Assembly (NCBI RefSeq): GCF_046237015.1
Contig: NZ_JBJYIN010000021.1
Span: 1 to 64,000, forward strand
Direction of reading: 5' to 3'
DNA: 64,000 nt
Source of the DNA: JBJYIN01 sp046237015
Lineage (GTDB): Bacteria; Pseudomonadota; Gammaproteobacteria; Enterobacterales; Enterobacteriaceae
In this document: one piece after another, positions 1 through 8,373 of the stretch
How positions within the stretch are numbered: the first letter of the stretch is position 1
Layout: each line of letters starts with the position of its first letter
Translations under genes and position numbers: made by a program
Notes under the pieces: generated by a model
Database searches by the model: none
What the model saw: only the letters and a program-made list of their open reading frames with translations
What the model was told of the DNA's origin: nothing

Positions 1-45
1 GTAGTGTGGGGTCTCCCCATGTGAGAGTAGGGAACTGCCAGGCAT
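1..45 (+). rRNA. rrf: 5S ribosomal RNA, 3' end (partial)
   Basis: The first 45 bases match the conserved 3' end of enterobacterial 5S rRNA, including the segment GGTCTCCCCATG and the terminal GGAACTGCCAGGCAT. The rest of the gene and its rrn operon lie upstream of the window. In E. coli an rrn operon also precedes yjaA and metA, which supports the assignment. Confidence 0.93.
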
Positions 46-56
46 TAAATAAGTGG

Positions 57-87
57 AAGGCCCCTGTCGAAAGACAGGGGCTTTTTG
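57..87 (+). terminator. rrn operon Rho-independent terminator
   Basis: A stem of eight G/C-rich pairs (CCCCTGTC at 61-68 with GACAGGGG at 73-80) has a GAAA loop and is followed by CTTTTT. It lies 15 bases past the end of 5S rRNA, where an rrn terminator is expected. Confidence 0.9.
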
Positions 88-182
88 CTATATATTATTT
101 TTGATCTTGTCTGTAGTAGATTTGGTTGCTGTTTGCACATAGATATCTACCAAGAATAAGAAATATAGGGAAATAGAAATAA

Positions 183-554
183 ATGACGATCTTATATATC
201 CAGATCCGCAAGAACAAAATGGTTGTACGTAATCCTGAAACACAACAAGAGTTAGGCGATGCTAGCCAGATTTTCAGTAATGCACGTCTACTGGTGGCTG
301 ATTTTTTTCGTGCAGAGAAGGTGCTTAACGGTTTAGCCCGAAAATTAATAAAACGTCGTTGGTTTAAATTTGGTCAGGATGTACTTGTCATTCATGCCCT
401 TGAAATGAATGAAGGTGGATTGTCTCAGGTTGAGGAACGTATTATTCAGGAAATAACTGTTTCCACTTCACCAAGAGCTCGGCTAGTTGTGATCGCAAAC
501 GATCGAGTATTAGCTGATTCAGAAGTTATTGAACAAGCAAAGAAAAATAGATAA
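183..554 (+). CDS. yjaA: YjaA family protein
   Basis: A 123-residue soluble protein with no signal peptide or membrane segment. The N-terminus (LYIQIRKNKMVVRN) and central ALEMNEGGLSQVEERI resemble what I remember of E. coli YjaA, a stress-associated protein of unknown biochemistry. Its place between an rrn operon and metA matches E. coli, although yjaB is missing here. The ribosome-binding site is weak (AGGG about 12 bases upstream). The name rests on synteny plus remembered similarity; no function should be assigned beyond that. Confidence 0.7.
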   Translation: MTILYIQIRKNKMVVRNPETQQELGDASQIFSNARLLVADFFRAEKVLNGLARKLIKRRWFKFGQDVLVIHALEMNEGGLSQVEERIIQEITVSTSPRARLVVIANDRVLADSEVIEQAKKNR

Positions 555-640
555 AACGCATAACGTTTTTTTAGGCACAGTGAAACATTTTCACCTTATG
601 TGCTGAACGCTCGACAATAGTATAAAAACTCGTTATCTTC

Positions 641-672
641 AGGCATCTGGATGTCTAAACGTTTAAACGTAT
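641..672 (+). promoter_or_regulatory. MetJ operator: tandem met boxes
   Basis: Four consecutive 8-base units upstream of metA resemble the MetJ consensus AGACGTCT: AGGCATCT (641-648), GGATGTCT (649-656), AAACGTTT (657-664) and AAACGTAT (665-672). Tandem met boxes are how MetJ with S-adenosylmethionine represses met genes. The array ends 20 bases before the metA start codon, so bound repressor would block transcription. Confidence 0.75.
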
Positions 673-691
673 GCTTTGAGGATATAAGGTT

Positions 692-1621
692 ATGCCAATT
701 CGGGTTCCTGATGAGTTACCAGCCGTCAATTTTCTGCGTAATGAAAATGTCTTTGTTATGACGTCTTCGCGTGCTAAAACGCAGGAAATTCGTCCACTTA
801 AAGTGCTGATTCTGAACCTGATGCCTAAAAAAATTGAAACTGAAAACCAGTTTCTGCGCTTGCTATCCAATTCGCCCTTACAGATCGATATTCAACTGCT
901 ACGTATCGATAGCCGTGAATCAAAGAATACGCCAACCGAGCATTTGAATAACTTCTATTGCGATTTCGACGACATTCAGAACGAAAACTTTGATGGCTTG
1001 ATTGTGACTGGTGCACCGCTGGGATTAGTCGATTTCTGCGATGTCGTTTATTGGCCGCAGATAGAGCGGGTCATTACGTGGGCAAAAGAGCATGTTACCT
1101 CCACATTATTTGTGTGTTGGGCCGTACAGGCTGCATTAAATATCTTATACGGTATTCCTAAAATGACCCGACAGGAGAAGCTATCAGGTGTTTATACACA
1201 TCAGACTTTACAGCAGCATGCATTATTAACTCGCGGTTTTGACGAAACCTTTCTGGCTCCCCATTCTCGCTATGCAGATTTCCCTACTGAGGTGATTCGT
1301 CAGTATACCGATTTGGATATTCTGGTTGAGTCTGAACAGGCTGGTGTTTACCTTTTTGCCAGCAAGGATAAACGATTGGCTTTTGTTACCGGTCATCCTG
1401 AATATGATGCGAATACACTGGCAAGTGAGTTTTTCCGTGATTGTGATGCAGGCTTAGAGCCCGTAGTGCCAGTTAATTATTTTCCTGATGACAATCCACT
1501 CTTGTCACCAAAAGCGAGCTGGCGGAGTCATGGTCATTTGTTGTTTGTTAATTGGCTGAATTATTATGTCTATCAGATCACGCCATATGACTTGCGTCTT
1601 ATGAATCCCACCTTGGAATAG
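692..1621 (+). CDS. metA: homoserine O-succinyltransferase
   Basis: This enzyme transfers succinyl from succinyl-CoA to L-homoserine, the first committed step of methionine synthesis. The 309-residue protein has the usual family length. It shows the catalytic cysteine in VCWAVQAALN (Cys142), the FVTGHPEYD segment carrying the His/Glu partners, and the N-terminus MPIRVPDELPAVNFL. A good ribosome-binding site (TAAGG) lies just before the ATG. MetJ boxes upstream indicate S-adenosylmethionine-dependent repression. In E. coli MetA is also heat-labile and protease-controlled; nothing here speaks for or against that. Confidence 0.97.
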   Translation: MPIRVPDELPAVNFLRNENVFVMTSSRAKTQEIRPLKVLILNLMPKKIETENQFLRLLSNSPLQIDIQLLRIDSRESKNTPTEHLNNFYCDFDDIQNENFDGLIVTGAPLGLVDFCDVVYWPQIERVITWAKEHVTSTLFVCWAVQAALNILYGIPKMTRQEKLSGVYTHQTLQQHALLTRGFDETFLAPHSRYADFPTEVIRQYTDLDILVESEQAGVYLFASKDKRLAFVTGHPEYDANTLASEFFRDCDAGLEPVVPVNYFPDDNPLLSPKASWRSHGHLLFVNWLNYYVYQITPYDLRLMNPTLE

Positions 1622-1643
1622 GTGTCCTTAGATGTACAGCCTC

Positions 1644-1671
1644 AAAGCGCCGTGATGGGCGCTTTTTTTAT
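1644..1671 (+). terminator. metA terminator
   Basis: AAAGCGCC (1644-1651) pairs with GGCGCTTT (1658-1665), followed by a T-run. It lies 22 bases after the metA stop codon. Confidence 0.85.
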
Positions 1672-1773
1672 TACTGCGCTACCCATCGCCATTCATTGAT
1701 GAAATTCATTTCTTTTCTTTTTAAATATTAATCTATAAGTAAATCAAAATATTATTTTGTTTTTACATTAAAA

Positions 1774-1798
1774 ATGGAAATAGTTTTTGATTTTAAGG
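1774..1798 (+). promoter_or_regulatory. IclR-type operator upstream of aceBAK
   Basis: The segment ATGGAAATAGTTTTTGATTT closely follows the known E. coli aceBAK IclR box and fits the core TGGAAATNATTTCCA at about 10 of 14 defined positions. It lies in the AT-rich leader about 100 bases before aceB. The iclR repressor gene is encoded about 6.6 kb downstream. Confidence 0.7.
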
Positions 1799-1900
1799 TT
1801 TATTGGATTACGCTTAAAACTGTCGGCTAAGAAATGCTCATAGATTATCTGCCGACTTGATAGTTGATTCGCGAAGAGGACTCTAAAAAGGAACCGTGAA

Positions 1901-3499
1901 ATGACGCAGCAGACAATAAACAGAGAGTTGGTATTTAGTCAGCGTTTTGGCGAAGGTGAAAAGCAAATACTCACAGATGAAGCGATTGATTTCTTAACTG
2001 AGCTGGTCGTTCGCTTTACGCCGATGCGAAACCAGTTACTGACTGAACGTCAGGAGCAACAGCGTAAAATAGATGATGGTGAGCTCCCTGATTTCATTCC
2101 GGAAACAGTTTCCATTCGTGATAAGGAATGGAAGGTGCTTGGTATTCCTGATGATTTGAAAGACCGTCGCGTAGAGATTACCGGCCCTGTTGAACGCAAA
2201 ATGGTTATCAACGCACTGAATGCCAATGTGAAGGTTTTCATGGCGGATTTTGAAGACTCACTTTCCCCAGGATGGGATAAGGTGATTGATGGTCAGCTTA
2301 ATTTGCGTGATGCCGTAAGAGGGACGATCTCTTATATCAATGAGTCTGGGAAGATTTATCAGTTAAAGCCTCAACCTGCGGTACTTATCTGTCGCGTACG
2401 TGGCTTGCATCTGCCTGAAAAGCATGTAGCCCTACAAGGTGAAGCAATCCCCGGTAGTTTGTTTGATTTTGCGCTCTATTTCTTCCATAACTATCGAGAA
2501 TTGCTAGCTAAAGGCAGCGGCCCTTATTTTTATTTACCCAAGACTCAGTCCTGGCAGGAAGCTGCCTGGTGGAATGATGTTTTTTGCTATACGGAAGATC
2601 GTTTTGACCTGCCTCGTGGGACGATTAAAGCGACAGTGTTAATTGAAACGTTGCCCGCCGTTTTCCAGATGGACGAGATCCTTTATTACCTGCGCGATCA
2701 TATTGTCGGGCTGAACTGTGGTCGATGGGATTATATTTTCAGCTATATCAAAACGTTGAAGAATCATCCTGATCGCGTTCTGCCCGACCGTCAGTCAGTG
2801 ACGATGGAAAAACCATTCCTGAGTGCCTATTCAAAATTATTGATCAAAACCTGCCACCGGCGTGGAGCATTTGCCATGGGAGGAATGGCCGCATTTATCC
2901 CCAGTAAGGACGCCGAACGTAATAACTGGGTGTTGGATAAGGTGCGTAAAGATAAAGAGCTTGAAGCGAAGAACGGTCATGACGGTACTTGGGTTGCCCA
3001 CCCAGGTTTGGCGGATACGGTCATGGAGGTCTTTGATCGTGTGCTTGGAAAACGTCAAAACCAATTGGATATTGATCGCACGGAAGATGCGCCAACCACT
3101 GCTGCGGTGTTACTTGAGCCTTGCCCTGGCGAGCGGACTGAAACAGGGATGCGGGCTAACATTCGTGTTGCGGTGCAGTACATCGAAGCCTGGATTTCTG
3201 GTAATGGCTGCGTACCCATTTACGGGCTGATGGAGGATGCGGCGACAGCCGAAATTTCTCGCACTTCGATTTGGCAGTGGATCCATCACGGGAAAACGTT
3301 GAGCGATGGCCGTGTCATCACAAAGGCGCTATTCCAGCAAATGCTGGCTGAAGAGATGTTGGTGATCCAGGAAGAGCTTGGTGAAGCGAGATTCAGCGGT
3401 GGGCGGTTTGATGATGCAGCCCGTCTGATGGAGAAAATCACCACGCAGGATGAGCTGATCGACTTCCTGACGTTACCTGGTTATGCATTGCTTGACTAA
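1901..3499 (+). CDS. aceB: malate synthase A
   Basis: Condenses glyoxylate with acetyl-CoA to malate, the second step of the glyoxylate bypass, which allows growth on acetate or fatty acids. The 532-residue length matches the A-form of the enzyme (AceB, not the longer GlcB). Visible family blocks include MADFEDSLSPGW, LPKTQSWQEAAWW, GLNCGRWDYIFSYIKT and GMAAFIPSK; the catalytic Arg and Asp are expected in these. The start has a clear AAAAAGGA ribosome-binding site. It is first in the aceBAK operon, 31 bases ahead of aceA, and is probably repressed by IclR through the upstream site. Confidence 0.97.
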   Translation: MTQQTINRELVFSQRFGEGEKQILTDEAIDFLTELVVRFTPMRNQLLTERQEQQRKIDDGELPDFIPETVSIRDKEWKVLGIPDDLKDRRVEITGPVERKMVINALNANVKVFMADFEDSLSPGWDKVIDGQLNLRDAVRGTISYINESGKIYQLKPQPAVLICRVRGLHLPEKHVALQGEAIPGSLFDFALYFFHNYRELLAKGSGPYFYLPKTQSWQEAAWWNDVFCYTEDRFDLPRGTIKATVLIETLPAVFQMDEILYYLRDHIVGLNCGRWDYIFSYIKTLKNHPDRVLPDRQSVTMEKPFLSAYSKLLIKTCHRRGAFAMGGMAAFIPSKDAERNNWVLDKVRKDKELEAKNGHDGTWVAHPGLADTVMEVFDRVLGKRQNQLDIDRTEDAPTTAAVLLEPCPGERTETGMRANIRVAVQYIEAWISGNGCVPIYGLMEDAATAEISRTSIWQWIHHGKTLSDGRVITKALFQQMLAEEMLVIQEELGEARFSGGRFDDAARLMEKITTQDELIDFLTLPGYALLD

Positions 3500-3530
3500 C
3501 CCTATTGAGAATAAAAAAGGAATCGCAGCT

Positions 3531-4838
3531 ATGACGACCTCTCGTACTCAACAAATTCAACAAATTGAACAAGAATGGAAAAACGCTCGCTGGGAAGGTA
3601 TCACCCGTCCTTATCAGGCCGAAGAAGTGGTTAGCCTACGTGGTTCGGTTAACCCAGAATGTACTTTGGCTCAATTAGGTGCCGCCAGATTATGGAAACT
3701 GCTACATGGCGAATCCCGCAAAGGTTATATCAATTGTCTCGGGGCACTGACCGGCGGGCAGGCTTTACAACAGGCAAAAGCAGGCATTGAAGCGGTTTAC
3801 CTGTCTGGCTGGCAAGTCGCGGCAGATGCTAACCTGGCGTCCAGCATGTATCCCGATCAGTCTTTATATCCTGCGAATTCAGTACCCGCCGTCGTTGAAC
3901 GCATTAATAATACGTTCCGGCGAGCCGATCAAATTCAATGGGCAAATCAAATCGAACCCGGTGACAAACGCTATACCGATTATTTCCTGCCAATTGTTGC
4001 GGACGCAGAAGCTGGATTTGGTGGTGTACTGAATGCGTTTGAGCTGATGAAATCGATGATCGAAGCGGGTGCCGCCGCGGTACATTTTGAAGACCAGCTT
4101 GCTTCTGTCAAAAAATGCGGGCACATGGGCGGAAAGGTTTTAGTACCGACACAAGAAGCCATTCAAAAATTGGTTGCTGCCCGCTTGGCGGCCGACGTAT
4201 TAGGGGTGCCCACGATACTGGTTGCGCGTACCGATGCCGATGCGGCCGATTTGATCACTTCAGACTGTGATGAATACGATAAAGCATTTATTACCGGTGA
4301 ACGTACGGTAGAAGGTTTTTATCGAACCCGTGCTGGTATCGAGCAGGCTATCAGTCGTGGACTAGCTTATGCACCCTATGCTGATTTGGTGTGGTGCGAA
4401 ACATCAACGCCGGATCTGGAACTGGCGCGACGCTTTGCTCAAGCGATTCACGCGAAATATCCCGGTAAACTGCTGGCTTACAACTGCTCACCTTCTTTCA
4501 ACTGGAAAAAGAATCTGGATGATCACACCATCTCTCGTTTCCAGGATGAACTATCGGCGATGGGCTATAAATATCAATTCATCACGTTGGCTGGCATCCA
4601 CAGCATGTGGTTCAACATGTTTGATCTGTCCCATGCCTACGCTCGAGGTGAAGGCATGAAGCACTATGTAGAGAAAGTGCAGCAGCCAGAGTTTGATGCG
4701 ATTAAAGATGGCTACACTTTCTCATCGCATCAGCAAGAAGTTGGTACAGGCTACTTTGATAAGGTAACGAACATTATTCAGGGCGGTGTTTCTTCTGTGA
4801 CCGCGCTGACGGGGTCGACAGAAGAGCAACAATTCTGA
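3531..4838 (+). CDS. aceA: isocitrate lyase
   Basis: Cleaves isocitrate to succinate and glyoxylate, the entry step of the glyoxylate bypass. The catalytic signature KKCGH is at residues 194-198, in a 435-residue protein of normal length. I chose the ATG at 3531 (MTTSRTQQIQ) over the upstream in-frame ATG at 3483 because AAAAAGGA sits just before it, the N-terminus matches the family, and the longer form would overlap aceB. A G/C-rich hairpin directly follows the stop codon, before aceK. Confidence 0.97.
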   Translation: MTTSRTQQIQQIEQEWKNARWEGITRPYQAEEVVSLRGSVNPECTLAQLGAARLWKLLHGESRKGYINCLGALTGGQALQQAKAGIEAVYLSGWQVAADANLASSMYPDQSLYPANSVPAVVERINNTFRRADQIQWANQIEPGDKRYTDYFLPIVADAEAGFGGVLNAFELMKSMIEAGAAAVHFEDQLASVKKCGHMGGKVLVPTQEAIQKLVAARLAADVLGVPTILVARTDADAADLITSDCDEYDKAFITGERTVEGFYRTRAGIEQAISRGLAYAPYADLVWCETSTPDLELARRFAQAIHAKYPGKLLAYNCSPSFNWKKNLDDHTISRFQDELSAMGYKYQFITLAGIHSMWFNMFDLSHAYARGEGMKHYVEKVQQPEFDAIKDGYTFSSHQQEVGTGYFDKVTNIIQGGVSSVTALTGSTEEQQF

Positions 4839-4845
4839 TCCTGTC

Positions 4846-4872
4846 CGGCCAGCCAGGTGCTGGCCGATTTTC
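4846..4872 (+). terminator. aceA-aceK intercistronic hairpin (partial terminator or mRNA stabiliser)
   Basis: CGGCCAGC (4846-4853) pairs perfectly with GCTGGCCG (4859-4866) across a 5-base loop, followed by ATTTTC. It fills most of the 48-base gap between aceA and aceK. In E. coli, structured intercistronic sequence at this place helps keep AceK far less abundant than AceA. A similar role here is inferred. Confidence 0.6.
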
Positions 4873-4886
4873 ATGTGGAGAGCATG

Positions 4887-6653
4887 ATGGTTCGTGATCT
4901 TGAACAACTGGTTGCACAGACAATATTACAAGGGTTTGACGCGCAATATGGGCGTTTTCTGGAGATCACGTCAGGCGCACAACAGCGATTTGAGCAGGCA
5001 GATTGGTCTGCGATACAGTTGGCAATGAAACTACGTATTCATCTTTATGATCATCACGTCGGATTGGTCGTTGAGCAGTTACGCTGTATTACCGGACAGC
5101 GCTGTTATGACGCCGATTTCCTCGGACGAGTAAAGACAATCTACACGCAGTTGTTGCCTGATTATCCTCGGTTTGAAATTGCTGAAAGCTTTTTTAATTC
5201 AGTGTATTGCCGTTTATTCAATCATCGTGAGCTTACCCCCGATAAATTATTTGTTTTCAGTTCTCAACCGGAGAAACGTTTTCGCGAGATCCCCCGACCT
5301 ATCGCGCGTACGTTTACTCCCATTGATGGCTGGCAAAACATGCTGGAACGCTTGCTGAGTGGACTACCTCTGCGTTTGCCGTGGGAGGATCTGTCTCGCG
5401 ATATCTTGTACATTGTGGATTATCTTAAACAAAGCTTCTCCACTGAGCAGCTTTCTCTGGCATCGCTACAGGTTGCCAATGAGTTGTTTTATCGTAATAA
5501 AGCGGCCTGGCTGGTGGGTAAATTATCCTTGCCTGACGGTATTTTTCCGTTTCTGTTGCCTATTCATCACAACGAACAAGGTGCCGTATTTATTGATACC
5601 TGCCTGACCAGTCAGTCAGATGCCAGTATCGTGTTTGGCTTCGCTCGTTCTTATTTTATGGTGTATGCCCCCTTACCGTCCGCATTGGTTGCCTGGTTAC
5701 GAGATATCTTGCCGGGTAAAACGACAGCGGAACTGTATCTTGCGATTGGTTGCCAGAAGCACAGTAAAACGGAGTATTACCGCGAGTATCTTCATTATAT
5801 GGAGGACTCTCATGAGCAATTTATTATTGCACCCGGCGTGAAAGGCATGGTGATGCTGGTGTTTACGCTGCCATCCTTCGATAGGGTGTTTAAAGTCATT
5901 AAAGATCGCTTCGCGCCACAAAAAGAAGTTAATGCTGAACGTGTTATGGCCTGCTATCGACTGGTAAAAGAGCATGATCGCGTAGGGAGAATGGCTGATA
6001 CGCAGGAGTATGAAAATTTTGTTATTGATAAACATCGGATCAGCCCTGAATTAATGGATGAGTTACAGTGCGAGGTGCCAGATAAACTTGAGGACTTAGG
6101 CGATCAGATAGTGATTCGCCATCTTTACATGGAGCGACGTATGACGCCGCTTAATCTTTATCTGGAGCAGGCGACGGAACAGCAGTTGCATGATGTGATT
6201 GAGGAGTATGGCAATGCCATCAAACAGCTTGCGGCGGCTGATATTTTTCCAGGTGACATGTTGTTTAAAAACTTTGGTGTTACCCGGCATGAGCGGGTCG
6301 TGTTCTATGACTATGATGAAATTTGCTACATGACCGAGGTGAATTTCCGTGACATTCCGCCGCCGCGTTATCCAGAGGACGAATTTGCGGCAGAACCCTG
6401 GTATAGCGTTTCACCTAATGATGTATTTCCCGAGGAGTTTCGACATTTCCTGTGTGGCGATCGCCAGTTACGTGCGCTATTTGAGGAGATGCACGGTGAC
6501 TTGTTCAGCGCAGATTATTGGCGTGCTTTACAGCAACGTATTCGTGAGGGACATATTGAGGATGTGTATGCTTATCGGCGTTGGAAGCGTTTTAGCCAGC
6601 GAGGTGGACATCAGCCGTCAGCGTGCCTGACGGCTGATGGGATACTCAGGTGA
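4887..6653 (+). CDS. aceK: isocitrate dehydrogenase kinase/phosphatase
   Basis: Reversibly phosphorylates isocitrate dehydrogenase and so controls flux between the TCA cycle and the glyoxylate bypass. Long blocks match E. coli AceK, such as AQTILQGFDAQYGRFLE, NELFYRNKAAWLVGKL, KVIKDRFAPQKE, RHLYMERRM, IFPGDMLFKNFGVTRH and YDYDEICYMTEVNF (metal-binding and catalytic region). Starts exist at 4857, 4884 and 4887; I prefer 4887 (588 residues) because GTGGAG lies six bases before it. The C-terminus (GGHQPSACLTADGILR) is longer than in E. coli and encodes a perfect 11-bp palindrome. Third gene of aceBAK. Confidence 0.95.
   Translation: MVRDLEQLVAQTILQGFDAQYGRFLEITSGAQQRFEQADWSAIQLAMKLRIHLYDHHVGLVVEQLRCITGQRCYDADFLGRVKTIYTQLLPDYPRFEIAESFFNSVYCRLFNHRELTPDKLFVFSSQPEKRFREIPRPIARTFTPIDGWQNMLERLLSGLPLRLPWEDLSRDILYIVDYLKQSFSTEQLSLASLQVANELFYRNKAAWLVGKLSLPDGIFPFLLPIHHNEQGAVFIDTCLTSQSDASIVFGFARSYFMVYAPLPSALVAWLRDILPGKTTAELYLAIGCQKHSKTEYYREYLHYMEDSHEQFIIAPGVKGMVMLVFTLPSFDRVFKVIKDRFAPQKEVNAERVMACYRLVKEHDRVGRMADTQEYENFVIDKHRISPELMDELQCEVPDKLEDLGDQIVIRHLYMERRMTPLNLYLEQATEQQLHDVIEEYGNAIKQLAAADIFPGDMLFKNFGVTRHERVVFYDYDEICYMTEVNFRDIPPPRYPEDEFAAEPWYSVSPNDVFPEEFRHFLCGDRQLRALFEEMHGDLFSADYWRALQQRIREGHIEDVYAYRRWKRFSQRGGHQPSACLTADGILR
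6611..6637. repeat. perfect 11-bp inverted repeat inside the 3' end of aceK
   Basis: TCAGCCGTCAG (6611-6621) and CTGACGGCTGA (6627-6637) form an 11-pair stem with a 5-base loop. It lies within the last codons of aceK, nine bases before the convergent downstream gene. It has no T-run on either strand, so it may act as a 3' mRNA-stabilising hairpin for both converging transcripts rather than as an intrinsic terminator. Confidence 0.7.
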
Positions 6654-7575
6654 AAAAATAGCGCACGATGTGGAAAAAGACCGGTGCGGCAAAACAGAGA
6701 GAATCGATGCGATCCATCATTCCGCCGTGTCCTTCCAGCATGGTGCCAAAATCTTTCACGCCGCGATCTCGCTTAATACCGGACATACAAAGCCCACCGG
6801 CAAAGCCGAGCAGCGCGAGCAATAGCGCGATAAGAAAAGCCTGCCAAGGTGCAAACGGGGTGATCCACCATAGCCCCATTCCAACCAGGCTGGCGGTTAA
6901 AATCCCACCAATAAAACCTTCTACCGTTTTGTTGGGGCTGAGTTTGGGGACGATGGAACGTTTTCCCCATAGTTTTCCAAAGACATACTGTAATACATCA
7001 GAAAGTTGCACCACGATCATCAGGAACAGCAAGAGCTTGATGTTTTGATGCTCATAGCCTGCAATATCCAACATAAGGAGTGCCGGAGCATGGCTAATAC
7101 AGTAGACCGCAATCATCAGGCTCCATTGAATTTTTGCCGCACGTTCCAGAAAATGCAGCGTATCTCCCGCTAATGCCAAACGTGCGGGGACAAATAGAAA
7201 GGCGTAAACCGGGATGAGAATAATGAAAACGCCGTACCACTGTATGCCGACGAGCACATATTGCAGCGGTAATATAACGAAAAAGCACCAGAATAGCGCT
7301 TCGTGGTCGCCCCGGCGTGTTGGCATCAGTGTGATACATTCCCGTAGTGCGTAAAACGACATCAGCGCAAACAGTACCGTTGAACCAATGGGGCCAATCG
7401 CCATCGCGAGAACAGAAATACTACACATCAACCACCATGCCCGAATACGAGCATTGAGATTCGCGATGGTGGCGTTTTGTTTACGTTTTGCCAGTAGATA
7501 ACCGACCAGACTGGCAAAAGTGAGTAACCCGAACAGGCCGCTCAGCAGCCATTGCATATCGTTATCCCAGGCCAT
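6646..7575 (-). CDS. phosphatidate cytidylyltransferase (CdsA-like)
   Basis: Predicted integral membrane enzyme making CDP-diacylglycerol from phosphatidate and CTP. The 309-residue protein has about eight hydrophobic segments and the family signature near its C-terminus (SGIKRDRGVKDFGTMLEGHG, then DRIDS), plus SPNKTVEGF. It is probably a paralogue of the housekeeping cdsA, which normally lies in the uppS-rseP cluster elsewhere. Its start codon overlaps the stop codon of the acyltransferase gene by one base (TAATG), so the two are translationally coupled. E. coli has a CdsA-like paralogue, YnbB, in a different setting. The unit is convergent with aceK. Substrate is not proven. Confidence 0.85.
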   Translation of the reverse strand: MAWDNDMQWLLSGLFGLLTFASLVGYLLAKRKQNATIANLNARIRAWWLMCSISVLAMAIGPIGSTVLFALMSFYALRECITLMPTRRGDHEALFWCFFVILPLQYVLVGIQWYGVFIILIPVYAFLFVPARLALAGDTLHFLERAAKIQWSLMIAVYCISHAPALLMLDIAGYEHQNIKLLLFLMIVVQLSDVLQYVFGKLWGKRSIVPKLSPNKTVEGFIGGILTASLVGMGLWWITPFAPWQAFLIALLLALLGFAGGLCMSGIKRDRGVKDFGTMLEGHGGMMDRIDSLCFAAPVFFHIVRYFFT

Positions 7576-8234
7576 TACGCTGATAACTCCTCAAGCGCTT
7601 GTTTCGCGCGATCAAGAAATGCTTGTTTTGACTCCATCTCGTTCACGCCGGATATTGGCTCACCAAATGTTGCATGACAGATGATAGGAACAACCAGACG
7701 GGAACCTTTTGGCATCACACGGTTAAGATTTTCCAGCCAGACTGGAACCAGTTCTATATCAGGATATTGTTTTGACAGATGATAGAGTCCGCTTTTGAAA
7801 CTGTTCAACTGCTCCCCATTCCCCCTCGTGCCTTCAGGAAACAAAATCAGCGACCGGTTCTCGTTTAACGTTGTTTTGAGTGGTTGCAGCGGATCGTACG
7901 ATTGTCGTTCAACGCGGCCTTCTTCCACAGTTTTATCTCGCCGTTCAACGAGCACCGCCTGAAAGATTCGTAATGCCAGGTAACGGCGTAACGGTTTTTT
8001 CAGCCAGTAATCGGCGGCAGCGACAGGATGTACGATTGCGCGGAGTTCATGCGGCAGGCTGGCCCAGATCACCAGCCCATCCAGATGGCTACTATGGTTA
8101 GCGTAATAAATTTTAGGGCGAGTCCGATCGGGTTTACTTCGCCAGTGCGCGCGTATGCCAGTAAGCAAGCGACAAACCGTAACGAGCAGTGAACTGACGA
8201 TTTTTTTGTCGAGCTGAGAGAATCGATTAGCCAT
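7575..8234 (-). CDS. 1-acyl-glycerol-3-phosphate acyltransferase family protein (PlsC-like)
   Basis: Predicted to acylate a lysophospholipid such as lysophosphatidate. The 219-residue protein contains the acyltransferase HX4D motif in NHSSHLDG and the glycerophosphate-binding motif FPEGTRGNG. It lacks the N-terminal membrane segment typical of canonical PlsC. With the downstream CdsA-like gene it would provide two consecutive steps, lysophosphatidate to phosphatidate to CDP-diacylglycerol. It is likely a second copy beside the genomic plsC, inserted between aceK and iclR. Which lipid it serves is unknown. Confidence 0.85.
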   Translation of the reverse strand: MANRFSQLDKKIVSSLLVTVCRLLTGIRAHWRSKPDRTRPKIYYANHSSHLDGLVIWASLPHELRAIVHPVAAADYWLKKPLRRYLALRIFQAVLVERRDKTVEEGRVERQSYDPLQPLKTTLNENRSLILFPEGTRGNGEQLNSFKSGLYHLSKQYPDIELVPVWLENLNRVMPKGSRLVVPIICHATFGEPISGVNEMESKQAFLDRAKQALEELSA

Positions 8235-8373
8235 GATAAGTGTCCTGCTGACGATCCTTAATATCTTGTTCCATGATGCGTATTTATCCGTTTATGAAAC
8301 GCAGGGGCATTCTACCATTGACGATGAGAATGATAACATTGTGATGGGCTTACGCTTTCCAGCGAGCCCATTA

